A stretch of 64,000 nucleotides of DNA, from positions 3,011,516-3,075,515 of the forward strand of contig JABAKD010000007.1 of assembly GCA_012845835.1 (NCBI GenBank). Direction: 5' to 3'. Under the pieces are notes generated by a model that saw nothing but the letters and a program-made list of their open reading frames with translations, did not search any database and had not been told where the DNA came from. The translations under genes and the position numbers were made by a program. This DNA comes from Undaria pinnatifida (taxonomy: Eukaryota > Sar > Phaeophyceae > Laminariales > Alariaceae). Of this stretch, positions 32,501 through 44,500 are shown in pieces. The stretch's first letter is position 1. Each line of letters opens with the position of its first letter.

Positions 32501-35500
32501 TCCGTTAGGGACAGAGGCACTCGTACGAGTGGCCAAAAGCCAGCGGTCAAAGTAGGGGTACTGAGCTGTCTGGGCATTTTTTTTCTGTTGAGCTCTTCAA
32601 GTGTGGCCCTCATTGGAACGTACGAAACCTTTCACGAGCATTTTCTGGTTTAGGACTAGAGGGCGTAGAAGCGTTGGTCCCGGGTCGCGCGAACGACTGT
32701 CTTCGAAGTCATGTTTTGAGTGAGATGCTGGGCCCCTTGTGCTACGGAGCTCAGAGACTCCTGCTGCACCCAAAATAGCGTGGGATGACTCAAAGGACAC
32801 ATGCTGCGGTAGACGCGTCATTTTACTTTTTTTAGAGACTTATTTCACCTGAGGAGTTCAACACCTCACTAAAAAGCTGATTTTAGAGTAAAACACCTGA
32901 ACCCATTGCCTAGATATACGGGAAAAAACAAAAAAGCTAAACAAGAAAGATGTTCCCAGTGTAATGGGTCAAGGGGCCCCCGTCCTTCAAACACTAAACT
33001 TGCGGAAAACGTGCTACCTCTAGCTTCAGCGGAGGAACGCCATCTACTCCGAGGGACCTGCCTCACCTGAGATTTTCTACTCTTTGCGGCTGGTCGTCCA
33101 CCGCCGGTGTGCTCGAGTGGATTGCCTTGAAGAAGAACCTGAGGATGAGCAGAGACCAGACGATTATGCTAACTACCAGTCCGACGAAATAAAACATAAG
33201 CTCGATAGGAACAATGCTAGAAAAATGTGCAAAGCACCAAGAGCGTGGGGAGGGGATGCGAAATAATAATCCCGGTTCAACCAATGGATATTTCGATCAT
33301 TTGGACCTGTCTGCATGGGGGTACACTTATCAACGCGTCTTGGGGTTGATGACAACAGTACCACATGGCCTCAGTTCCATGGCGAGCTTCTACTTGTTGT
33401 TCTTCATATCGAGCTCATGTTTGTTTTCGCCCTGGTACATCTTCTGTGACGGGAGGTGTACCTGCCGACGCAAAGAAGGAAACGCCGATCGATACCGCAG
33501 GCGGCGAGCGGCTCGAATGGTGCTCTCGAAGGCACCCATTCAGTGTGAAATTACTTAGTGAAGGAGTCGAGGATATACTGGCACGTGAAATCGACGGAGC
33601 CCATAGCAACTATATGGTTTATCTATCTCGAGCTCTTCAAGTCGCAACCTTGTAAAGTCTTGTTTTTTTTTTGGTCAGTGAAGCACAGATTCATTCGTGC
33701 GACTGGCTCGAACAAAGTGTGTGAACAAAGAGAGTATGGAACTACAATTCGTAACCTAAGTCTAATAGTAGCATGCGTCACGTCTAATTTAGAATGGTGG
33801 TGTGCTCACAAATGTACAAATTCATTCGTGCGACTGGCCCGAACAAAGTGTGTGAACAAAGAGAGTATGGTACTACAATTCGTAGCCTAAGTCTAATAGT
33901 AGCATGCGTCACGTCTAATTTAGAATGGTTGTGTGCTCACCTAGTGAAGGAGTCAAGACTGTACTGGTACATGAAGTCGACGGAGCTAAGCTTGAGGAGC
34001 ATGAAGTACATGAGGGAAGCCTCCGCCGCCACCGGCCGGTACACCTCTCGAGCCTGGCCATCAAAGCACGATCACCGTTTGCAACCAGAACGTTTGGTTA
34101 TGAGGGCTTTAGAGAGCGGCTGGTACACGAAACCAACGTAGACGAGTGGTGCGATAGAGGTAGCACGTTTTTGGCCGAAATATTTTCGGAATAACGAGGG
34201 CCCTTAACCAAAAATCGCCGGAAATACGTCATTCTTGTGTTTTTCAATCTGAGCTTTATTCGTATACCTAAGTCGTACCCGGTAGGTTAGATCATCACGC
34301 TGTATTCTGAATTTGTTGTTGAGGTATTAGTGGGGTATTCGTCCGTTTGACCATTTGCAAAAGGTTAACCGGTAGCTCACCCACACTAAGCCTTATAACA
34401 CCCCCCCCCCCTGAAACGGCGGGATAGCAGGTCGGCCGGATATACGGGCGGACCTCCTGTGAATTATCCAAGCCGTTTCATTTCCTGGGTATACCGGGGA
34501 GAGTGGTTTTCAAGTTCGACATGGGCAAAGTCTAAAAACGTTTATTACAGGTGGATGTGGGATTTGAACCCACGACCCCAACACCCATGTTCTGTCGACG
34601 ACGCCATTTGTTAAGGTATTAGTGGCGTTTTAGTCCGTTCGACCACTTGCAAAAGGTTGACCGATAGCTTACCCAAACTAAGCCTTATAACAATGTTCTC
34701 CTAATCAGTTGGCGGGTGAGATTAGGACCTCCAGACCTCCACAATCGCGCAAGGAGACCCAGAGAAAAAACTTGGTGCACCTCTATCGCACACCGTAGCT
34801 TGTATCATGTCAAGGTTTTGATGTATCATGTCAAGCTTTCGGAGACTGTCTGATACGTTACGCCAATAGGGCGAAGCTCGACCCCGTAAAATCGGGCAAA
34901 ACAAACTTAGTCTTGGTGTCGGACTCTGTTTCCAGCAGTACAGGTCATGCGCCGAACCCTGCAGCCACGCACTCGGTGAACATCGCGCGGAGATAGAGTG
35001 TGGGATACTGTGTTTCGGTAGTAAAATGCTTAGTCTATGGAATATGAACTATATGGGAGATTCCTCCGCCGCAACAGGCCGGTACACCTCTCGAGCCTGA
35101 TGAAAAAAGAAAAAAACGTATACGAGCGACCGTTACACCTTTTGGTGAGGATTTCAACTACCAATGGCTGTATACACTGGTACATGGAATCGATTAATCT
35201 CTTTATAAATGAGCTCCATGGTTGCGGGGCAACGCCTTGAAGCTACGGCAGCGTGAAACGCTTTGTGCAGGACCAACATGCACGGGAAGGCATGACCGCA
35301 AGAGGCCCGTAGACTTCTCGACCCTGGTAAAACTAGCACGACCCTCTGGCGAAATCGTGCTGGGAGGGCTTGAATTGTGAGACGCTGGAGTGGTACACAC
35401 GTCAGACTGAGCTGAACGTAATAGAGAGCATTGAGTGCTCAGCCGGCCGGAACGCTCAAGTTGTTCGCAAAAAAAATGTTACATCGTGGGGTGAGGGTCT

Positions 35501-38500
35501 CAAGCACCATCGGCTATATTTGTGCGTGAAGTCGACGAACCAAGCGTAAGTGTCATAAACAGCATTGGACAACCCACCATAGCAAGGTTCGAGTAGTTAG
35601 TGCGTCCCCGCACAAAGTAGGAGAGTGGACGAATTTCTGAACCGCTTAAATTAACGCCAAGGACATATCGATCCAAGTCAAGGTTTACAGAGCGTGTCTC
35701 CAACGAACTGGGTTCGGGTTTACAGGCTACACTTCTTGCCTCGTTGATGCCCGCCTCTGTCTCTTTCCCCAGGGTGACGGCCTCGTTGATTTCTCGCGCG
35801 GTCTCTTTCATCTCCTCCAACCCCTAAGCGAAGCGGGCGGGATACAATAGGAACAGGGGTTTTCGGAAAAAATGGGAACGGAGCCTTAAATGAGAACCAA
35901 GCGTTATCTCCAGAACCATGTGGTGTATCAGAGAACCAAAATGATCCTGCGAACCCCCTTGGCCTGCCCTGTGAGAGGAGCTTGTCAGAACGGTCATGCT
36001 CCATCTCGTGCCTTCGGGTGGGCGCAAAGAGCGATATACGCTGGCTATATTGTGATTTCTCTAGATGCTGACTACCGTGGCGATACCAAGGACTTCCAGC
36101 CTAAGCGACAACTTATACGAAAGCTGATGTACAGCCCCACAGGACTATCAACTTTTTTTCTTGCAGTTGTAGACTACACAATTGGTTTGCTTTCTAAAAC
36201 AATCGTCCGTTCTCATTTTAAGGTCCGTTCCCATTTTTCCGAAAACTCTGTTTTTAATAGGCGAAAGAAGATAAAAACTTGGGTGGGAGGGGTAGGATCG
36301 TTCAGCCGGTAACGCACTCTCGGGGTGGTGTTGCTATTGAGGCTGCTTTGGATCAGGGCTAACTTAGGATCGTTATTCTGAGGGCCTCTTCGTTTTAGTT
36401 TTTCAGAACCACTTGCAACGTACTTCTTTGCGCTTAGTAGGTTTGCGATATCCACGGCCATGGGGTATTTGTTTTTGCCGCGTCAAAACAAATAGGTTTT
36501 AGAAGTGCAGGTTTCGAATAGTTTACGGAGCCTGAGCCCGGTATCACCGTGCAAACGGGGATAGCTTCCTACCGTGCTCTTAGTCCCTGAGTTAAGGGGG
36601 ACACCTTTGGATGAACGCCGTCAATCGAAAATGGTTGGGTTTAAACTTGTGCGTTCTCTGTTGTGGCGGGAATACAGATGGCATTCCATAGAAGTCGATC
36701 TTTGCGAACTGCACCCACTACCCACCCACCTATCCACTCAACCATTCACTCACCCACCCACTCACCCAACGACCCACCCACCCACAAACCAAGCCATCCA
36801 CCCAACACCCATCTACTCAAGCTACTCGACGATGTCGTCACGCCTCAAGATAACCCCAACGCAACCCAACCCACCCCTCCCCAACGCAACGCAACGCAAC
36901 GCAACGCAACCCAACCCAACCCAACCTAACCCAACGCAACGCAACCCAACCCAACCCAACCAAACCCAACCCAACCCAACCCAATCCAACCCAACCCAAC
37001 CCAACCCGACCCAACCCAACCCAACCCAACCCAACCCAACCCAACCCAACCCAATCCCACGCAGCCCAACACGACCCGACTTTACACAACACAACACAAT
37101 CCACACGAGTGCGGGACGCGCGTCACGGTAGGTATGCCACCCAAACGCAATCTGATATCCTCATTTTGTGAGGTCTACACCCCACCCAGCGATTGACTTT
37201 GACAGGCCGACACATGATCCGATGGGCAATTAATAGGGGCTAAATGATAACGTTGAACAAACAATGCACGTCGAACAATCGATTGGATCCTAATACATCG
37301 GAAACGTGTACGCTCGTCCGCAGTTAAGCATATTTCTCACGCCGGGAAGATGACTGGTCTTCAACCCTAGGTGATATGGATCTTTCAGGGAGAATCTGCT
37401 TGGTATAGCGCGTGTTTCCGGGTGGTAGCCGAACGACCTGCACGATGTTACCCATGCTTTGGGGGGTTGGGTCTGTTCCTTGTGCAGATCCTGCAAAGCA
37501 CCTCATACAGGCAGATGCATGATAAGCTGTAGTTGATCTAGATGGTAAAGTTTCAACGCGTCGCTGCCATAATACGCAGCGCCTTGCGTGTACAACAATT
37601 AGGATCGACGGCGATTCTCCGGCTTGTGGAACTGCACGTTACACATTTTGTGCGTTGGACTGTTTTTTGTAATATACCTGTAACTATGGGAATGGTGAAT
37701 CGCGTTGAATATCAATTTGTTCCTCGAAAACCAGTGTTTGGCCGGGGTCTTGGATTCCTCAGGCGACGAGGAGCGAAATAAAACTTTGGACGCACCACCC
37801 GTCGTTTTTCTCGAACCTTTCAACTCTTACCGCAGCACGACTCACGACCCCCCCCCCCCCCCCCCCCCCCCCCAACACACCTCGATTAGGTCGACGTCGG
37901 CCAGGATATCCGCCGGAGCGTCCGCCAGGCGTTGCAACAGCTGGTCCTCTAGCCCTTCCAACTGCATCTTGTACCGGTTGGAAGCCTGGGATTAAACGGG
38001 CGAGACAAAAAAACATTAGAAATGCTTAGGCTGTGAGTTCGCAGGATGTCACGACTCTTTACTACTTGGTTCGTGGAGCAGGAGCCAGGCACGTGCTACT
38101 CACGGTTGATATGCACCAATATTACTTTCAAGCTGTCCATGTTGGCGTATGTGACGATACGCCCTGGCGGGGTCGCAGAGGCTGGCGCTGGCAGCAACTA
38201 AGCCAGCCGAAGGATCGTGCAAGATGCACGAAGCAGAAAATACTGCTGTATGTAGTAAAGGGCGCTTTCGGCTAAGAAAATAACCACCCGAGAACAATGG
38301 ATTGCCGGGTTCAGAGTTCAGCAAATATTGAAAACTGACGTGGAGGAATAGAAGGAGAACGCACGAATAAACAGCGTAGGGCTGCTCTTGGTCCTTTGTC
38401 GCTTAAGGTACCTGTGTTTTCGAAGCCTTGCATCCCTGCTACGCTACTGTGATATCGAAGCTGTTCCGTTGATACTCGCAAGACTCCTGGCACTCTCGAA

Positions 38501-41500
38501 TCATCCAGAATCTATACTTTTCTGGAGCCGTGTCGATGGAATTCTTGTTTGCACCGGAATATTCTCGGACTTTCCGCTCATATGGACCTTCCTACTCTGG
38601 AATAGAACAAAAATTATTCTGTCGTACAAAATACGAACGTACGTACGTATTGTAAGACAATTTCCAGAACGGAGCGGCACAACCCTGTCAATTTGACGCG
38701 GTGGGTTAACAGCTGCTGCGACTACGCGTACATCAATGAACCCGCCTATGCTACGAAACACAGCATCGGCAGGTGCTGGTTGAAACCCCTATCCTCAAAT
38801 CTTCGCTTGAGGAGCTCCACATCTCACCCAACAACAGTCCGCTTAACTAACCCATGGCGTAGGTGAACAAACAAATACCAAGGCAAAGAAAAAGAGATAC
38901 ATTTTCTTACGATTTTGTTGATAGGATAAGGAGCCCCGTCATTCGGAAAACGATTTAGCCAAGGAGCACTACATCTATCGCCGCACCCGTCACCAATTGC
39001 ATGATTTAATGTTCAATAACAAGCATTGCACAATGAGCTAGTCAGATGTACGGACGCTGCACTGCGCAAATTGCAGGAGTTTTATTGTTTGTTATCATCT
39101 GACTCCAAGGCCGTGTAACGAGGTGTTTCAAAATCTCGCGGTTTGAGTCAGGTCGGTTCACGACGTGTTTGGAATATCACGGGTCGGGTTAAGCCAAACT
39201 GACCCAACCTGATCTTGAAAATTGGCGCCCTGATCCGACCGGATCCACGAGGGTTGACCCGACCCGTGAAACCCCTTGGTAAATTACCACAAACAACTAA
39301 GTGAGATACCTAGCCACCTAGCAGCTAGCCGACGGGGTGTAGTCAGTCGACGCACAGCCAGCACACATAGCTCGTGTACTCACAGCCCTAAACAAATGCA
39401 GCTAGAAAACGCTTGGTATATTATAGATGATCCAGTCAGTCGAAGTCACAGCTAATGTATTCAGGTCATGAGAAAAAAAAAACAGAACGAAAGCCACGCC
39501 AAGAGACTGTACCGGGGATAAACCGTTGGACCTACATATGATGTGGGCCTGAAGGGGGGTTCCTTAACCGCAAGACTATCCCGGATTTGATTACCCATGA
39601 TCTCCTGACCCTCCTAAGAGTGTTTGGTATTATATTTAGCGTTTTGGTGTGTTTGACTAGCCAGTGGGGCTGTTTCTCGCATTGTGCGCACAGTAACGTG
39701 ATTCTGAGAGCAGGACCCGTTTGTGTGTGAAGCGCACACAGAGACCCTTGCGCGCATTAGGAACCTGGGTAGGCTTAGGTCCCCGCCGTTGGTAGTTACT
39801 CGCTCCAGATAGTTCGTACGATACGAATTTCTTTGAGCCTTCCCCCGGTGGTACCGGTAGGGGTTGAAGTTGTTGGATTGACAAATGATGTACCTGTCCG
39901 AATGGGCTCCTCACGTGAAAAACTACCGGTTAGTCATTAGTCACGTAATTTCGCGAGTACACATTGTCTTAGGCTGAGGCATAGCAGCTTGGTCGGGTTG
40001 CTGCGCGAACGAATGCCTTCGACGTCATTGTTCTGGTGGTGAGGATACATCGACCCCGTCCTCATGTTCGGAGCTCCGGGACTTTCTGCGGCACGCCCTA
40101 CCGTGCGATACCAAGTACTTTATGCTGTTGGAGTCGTCCCATGGCATGGTTGCACGGTCTGGGGCGAACGAGCATTTCTCCTTACAGGCTTAGCTACTCA
40201 ACTGAGGAACTACCGGATCGTAGTCTGATATTGTTGCCAGTAACAGTCGTGTTTGGACTACCTCGTGACCAAGGTGATAGCTGGTCGGGTTACGCGATTG
40301 GATAAGTTGGAATTCGTCCTTCGGGTGAGACGCTTGACCTACTCATGCGTAGGAGTTCAGGAACTTCCACTACAGCCCTACGCTGAAGAAGAATAACCAG
40401 CAAAATGAATCAAAGTGTGACGTACAAGTACGACGACGGCAGTGGTACCTTGAAAGCTCGATAACCCCCGCCTCCCTCCCCTTGTCACATAATCCACCTT
40501 TTAGGGACAACTAGTATGCTACCTACTGCAAGCTAGGAAAGGGCGCGTTGCGAGATTCCAAACTTATCTGGGCGGAAAATCGTAAAATGATGGCGTTGAA
40601 GCCAACGAATGCCATGAACCTAGTCAACAACAAGAAATTCGGTTAGACGTGCCGCTTGATCCGTTTTGGCTACTGTTCCGTCGGGTTGAGTTGACCTTCC
40701 GTTACGGCATTCGTTTGATTCGGCATACGTATATATGCTTCCTGTTTGTTTTCCTACCCACCAGATTTTGGTATGCCCCAAACCCTCTAGGAAAACCTTG
40801 GCAAACCGTTTTGTTGTAACATGAGAAGGGTTGAAGTCACCTGTACGAGATCGTTCTTAGTCTTCTCCAGCTCAGGCTGCTCCGCACCGACCACCGACGC
40901 TAGCAGTTGATCCTCCAGTCCCCTGCACGTATCATTGACCGGGATTGCGTCAAAAAATTCCTCAACATCAGTGGAGGCGTATTTTACGTTTCTTTCAGTG
41001 ACTGCGGAGTTAACGAGGATGCACGCCGCGAGCATCTCCTGTATCTCCTTCCGCCCACCACTCCCATTTCTCCAACACCCCTGATCGATTGCTTCCTATC
41101 GAATCTCGAAGCAAGCGCGAAGACCCCAACACTCGTGCATTGGTTGCCCCGCAACGCTGTACCTTGGTTGCCTCTCGGTGACAATGACACCGCCGAGGGT
41201 GCATGTGGCATAAACCTCCGACATGACCGTCCCTTCGTTACCACCGGCTGTTCGTAACGAATGCTCCTCGTGTTACATGCACCTCCACCTCTCCACCATC
41301 CCTGCAACAAGCCGTGTTCAGCTACCCTACCTGACCTAGTTCCCTCGACCAACCCGCGGCAGATACTTTGCCCAAAGTTACCCCATCGTACAGGCAACAG
41401 TGACATTATTATATGCCTCGTATACACCGAGTGTCACCCCATGAGATACACTAGGTGAATGCTTTGCCTCTCTGTGGCATTGGAGTTGATGAGGGTGCGC

Positions 41501-44500
41501 GTGGCAAACGCCTTTAATGCTAAACCCACCCCGCCCCTCAACTGTTTTACCTAGATCCACCACCCCATCGCGAAACTTGAAGCAAGAAAGAAAACATCAA
41601 CACTCGTTCATCGGCGCCAGCTGAAATACTGCCTATACGAAGCCCGTGTAGCTTGCCTTACAGTAACGGTAATATTTTCCGAGGATTCACGTGGCAAGTA
41701 CACCGAGTGTCACCTTCCCACCATCGCCCACGCCTTGCAACTAGCTTTGATCGCACCCCAAAGCTTGGATCAAGGGAGAAAAACAGGAAAGGTAAACCCC
41801 GGTATACCGTCACTATCTCAGGTCGTCTAGGTGGATGTCTTGCCTCTCAGTGACGATGAAATTGATGAGGGTGCACGTGGCGAACACCTCTGGTCTGTAG
41901 TGGGGGTTCGAAAGGCGGGTCTGGAGGTACAGCCTGAAGGCCGGGTCGTACTCGCAGTCCTCTCCTCCCATGCGCAGGAAACAGCTGCTCCCCTTGTGGA
42001 TCACCGCTCGCTGTAACAATTTAGAAACAAGAAGAAGAAACAGACACAAGAGGCGCGCCACCGTTTGTTGTGGAGATCGCGCATGTGTCGGATATCCTAT
42101 CCGCGTTGAAGACGCCCAAGTTCTTAGTTGGCCCTTGACCACGACTATACCCCACCCACTCGCCCAACCACGCACCCGCCCAACCACTTGCTCCTTCACT
42201 TACGCCCCCCCCTTCCGTTCTTCCTCTCTACTTACCCATCCACCAACCCACACAACCGCCCAGGTGTCAAATCGTTTTACGTGTAGCAGAGAGTAACGAG
42301 CGTCGTCGATGTCTCGTGAACGTTTCTCAAAGAATAATCCAAAATGTTCTACGCGATTCTTCGAAGATTTAGCAGAAGAGGCTCTCCCCAATCCCGGGGA
42401 AGCACGTTTTTCGTCCCCACCTTCTGTTTCTAGCAATACCTCGGGTATATGCTACTGTAGGGGGGGGGCGTTTTTCCTTCTGAGGGTGGTAGCTCGAGGA
42501 GCTCTAGACCTCACCCGAGCAGACGCTTTCTACGACAGAGGGAGACCTGTTTTTGTCTCAAACGGTTTCTGGACGACTCGGGCTGCTTAACCCAAAGTCG
42601 TCGGAATTTTGTTGTCATTTTTTTGTTCATGCACCATATTTTCGTTGCATGTACCTAGGCCATGGGATTTTTCACCTGGTAGCGGAGTTGGTTTTCTCCC
42701 AATCGGGCTAGGGGATAAAACAAAAAAACGAAAGCTCCTCAAGTGAGAAAACTTGGGGGGGGGGAAAAACCGTGCACCCCTACATTTTGCAGGCGCCAAC
42801 AAATGCATGGCCTTGGCATAGAAAACGTCCATGTTGAAATACCAAAGCGGCGGCAGGCGGTCAATCTTGGTGGCTTGCTTTTCAGTGGCTCGGGTCACGG
42901 GCGCGAGTGTCCCTCCTGTTCCTTTGCGCGGTCTTCAAGCTTTCGTGCTCTGTAACGTTTTGCGATATTAATCCACAAAGAAACGCATAGCTGTGCTGCG
43001 CCAAAACCATTTTGCTAACGTGTTTTGTCGGTGAAGTACACATTCACTCGTGACGATGGCTCAAAGCCGGTAGTGACACACAGGGGGTGTATCATAGCAT
43101 CGTCATACGATCATCACAACATTATCACAACATCCCCCCTGCTAATACTGTAGCCTTGGTCGCAACAAACAAAAAACAATCCGTCCGACGATTTTGGATT
43201 GAGGAGCCGCGTCAGTCAGCAACATAAAGCAAATAAACCGCGAAGAGATGCTGCCTCAATCGTGGCACATATCCCCCACAAGATTTGCTGAATGATTTCA
43301 CCTGTAGCACAGGGTTAAGGGCGGCGTCGATGTCCTGTGGGCAGTTCTCGACGATCACCGAATCGCCCTGCTGGATGGCGGCCACCACCTTCGTCATCCA
43401 GCGCGCCTGTCCATGCACGGATGGATGTGTATGTGTTGCTACAGTCGCGATTTATGGCATGCCATTTGTGAATTTTGACGATCAGTGCGTGCCATTTGTA
43501 AATTGTGACGGTGACTACCTGGAAGGAAGTGGTCGGACAATCACATACGCGTGGAAGGAAGGTCGACGGGCTAGCGTCTACCGACAACAAACAACAAAAT
43601 TATCGGGCAGACACAGAAGCAAGAGCACAAGACCCACGTCTACAGCACGCGCCCTCCAGAGCTCCGATACAGTAGCAAAGAAAAGTAGTAGTCGCAAAAT
43701 ACAGCTGTAGTCGCTAGCTGTGCTATCCATCACGGTATGTAAGCAATGAATTGGAGGAGGTGACTTCTTCTTCACCCGCCGTGGTTTCAATCATACTCCG
43801 TCGGGTTCGGACACAAGGTGAAAATGGACTCCTGGTCTATTGTGTCTAGCGTCTCGCCTTTCTAGTGACTGTGCACTGTACCCTGAGAGGGAAACACGGC
43901 ACATGGGGTTAACGTCTATAAACGATCGCTAAGCAGGACGGCGTGAAACCTCATGCGAGAAACGGTTTTGTAGCCCCACACTGTACCTGATACGAGGTTG
44001 AGCGTTCGGGCTCGTTGTCGTTTGTACCGTGATGCGGAGTATATTTGAGTTAGTGTTTGGGCGTGTTGTTGTTTGTACTGCTATTCGGCGTATGTTTGAA
44101 GCCTACCCTCTTGACCCCAAATACCATTGGGTCATGTTATATACGAATCATGCTCACCTCTCCCATCTGCAGCACATGCAGAGAGTGCCCGCTCGCCTCT
44201 GTTGCGACTTCCTCATGCCTTCGCAGCCATCTGATAACAAACGACACCAGCAAAACAATCGCGGGGGGTGTGGAAATATTTAGCTACCGTAAATATTTTG
44301 GACGGCTCCGGTTCACCTTTTCTTTTTCTTTGGCTTCGTTCTTGAAATCTTTTAATGATCGATATCTGTTTTATTAAGAATCACTGGATGGAATCTTTTT
44401 CTTATTTCTTCTTCAAAATATATTTGTCACTATTCACATCTTAATGTTATGATTGGTAAAGGGCGTAGGTTACCGAAGGAGTCATGCCGCTGTAGACGTG

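Larger units (their letters stand above)
40970..41730. repeat. Tandem ~300-470-base duplication field round exon 18 echoes
   Basis: Besides the exon 18 echoes, intron stretches repeat: cgaagcaagcgcgaagaccc (41107) versus tgaagcaagaaagaaaacat (41579), each followed by caacactcgt-cat. The duplicated units therefore carried intron as well as exon. Confidence 0.75.

Noticed and set aside
34540-34640. Functional tRNA-Leu or tRNA-Ser gene
   Set aside because: The acceptor stem halves do not pair and the anticodon loop is oversized, so a pseudo-tRNA or SINE is more likely.
36855-37065. Interstitial telomere repeat
   Set aside because: The unit is GGGTT with irregular variants, not a recognised telomere heptamer or hexamer, and it lies in an intron.
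36574-37131. 185-codon frame with TQPNPTQPN repeats
   Set aside because: It is a direct translation of the CCCAA repeat; all frames on both strands stay open for the same reason.
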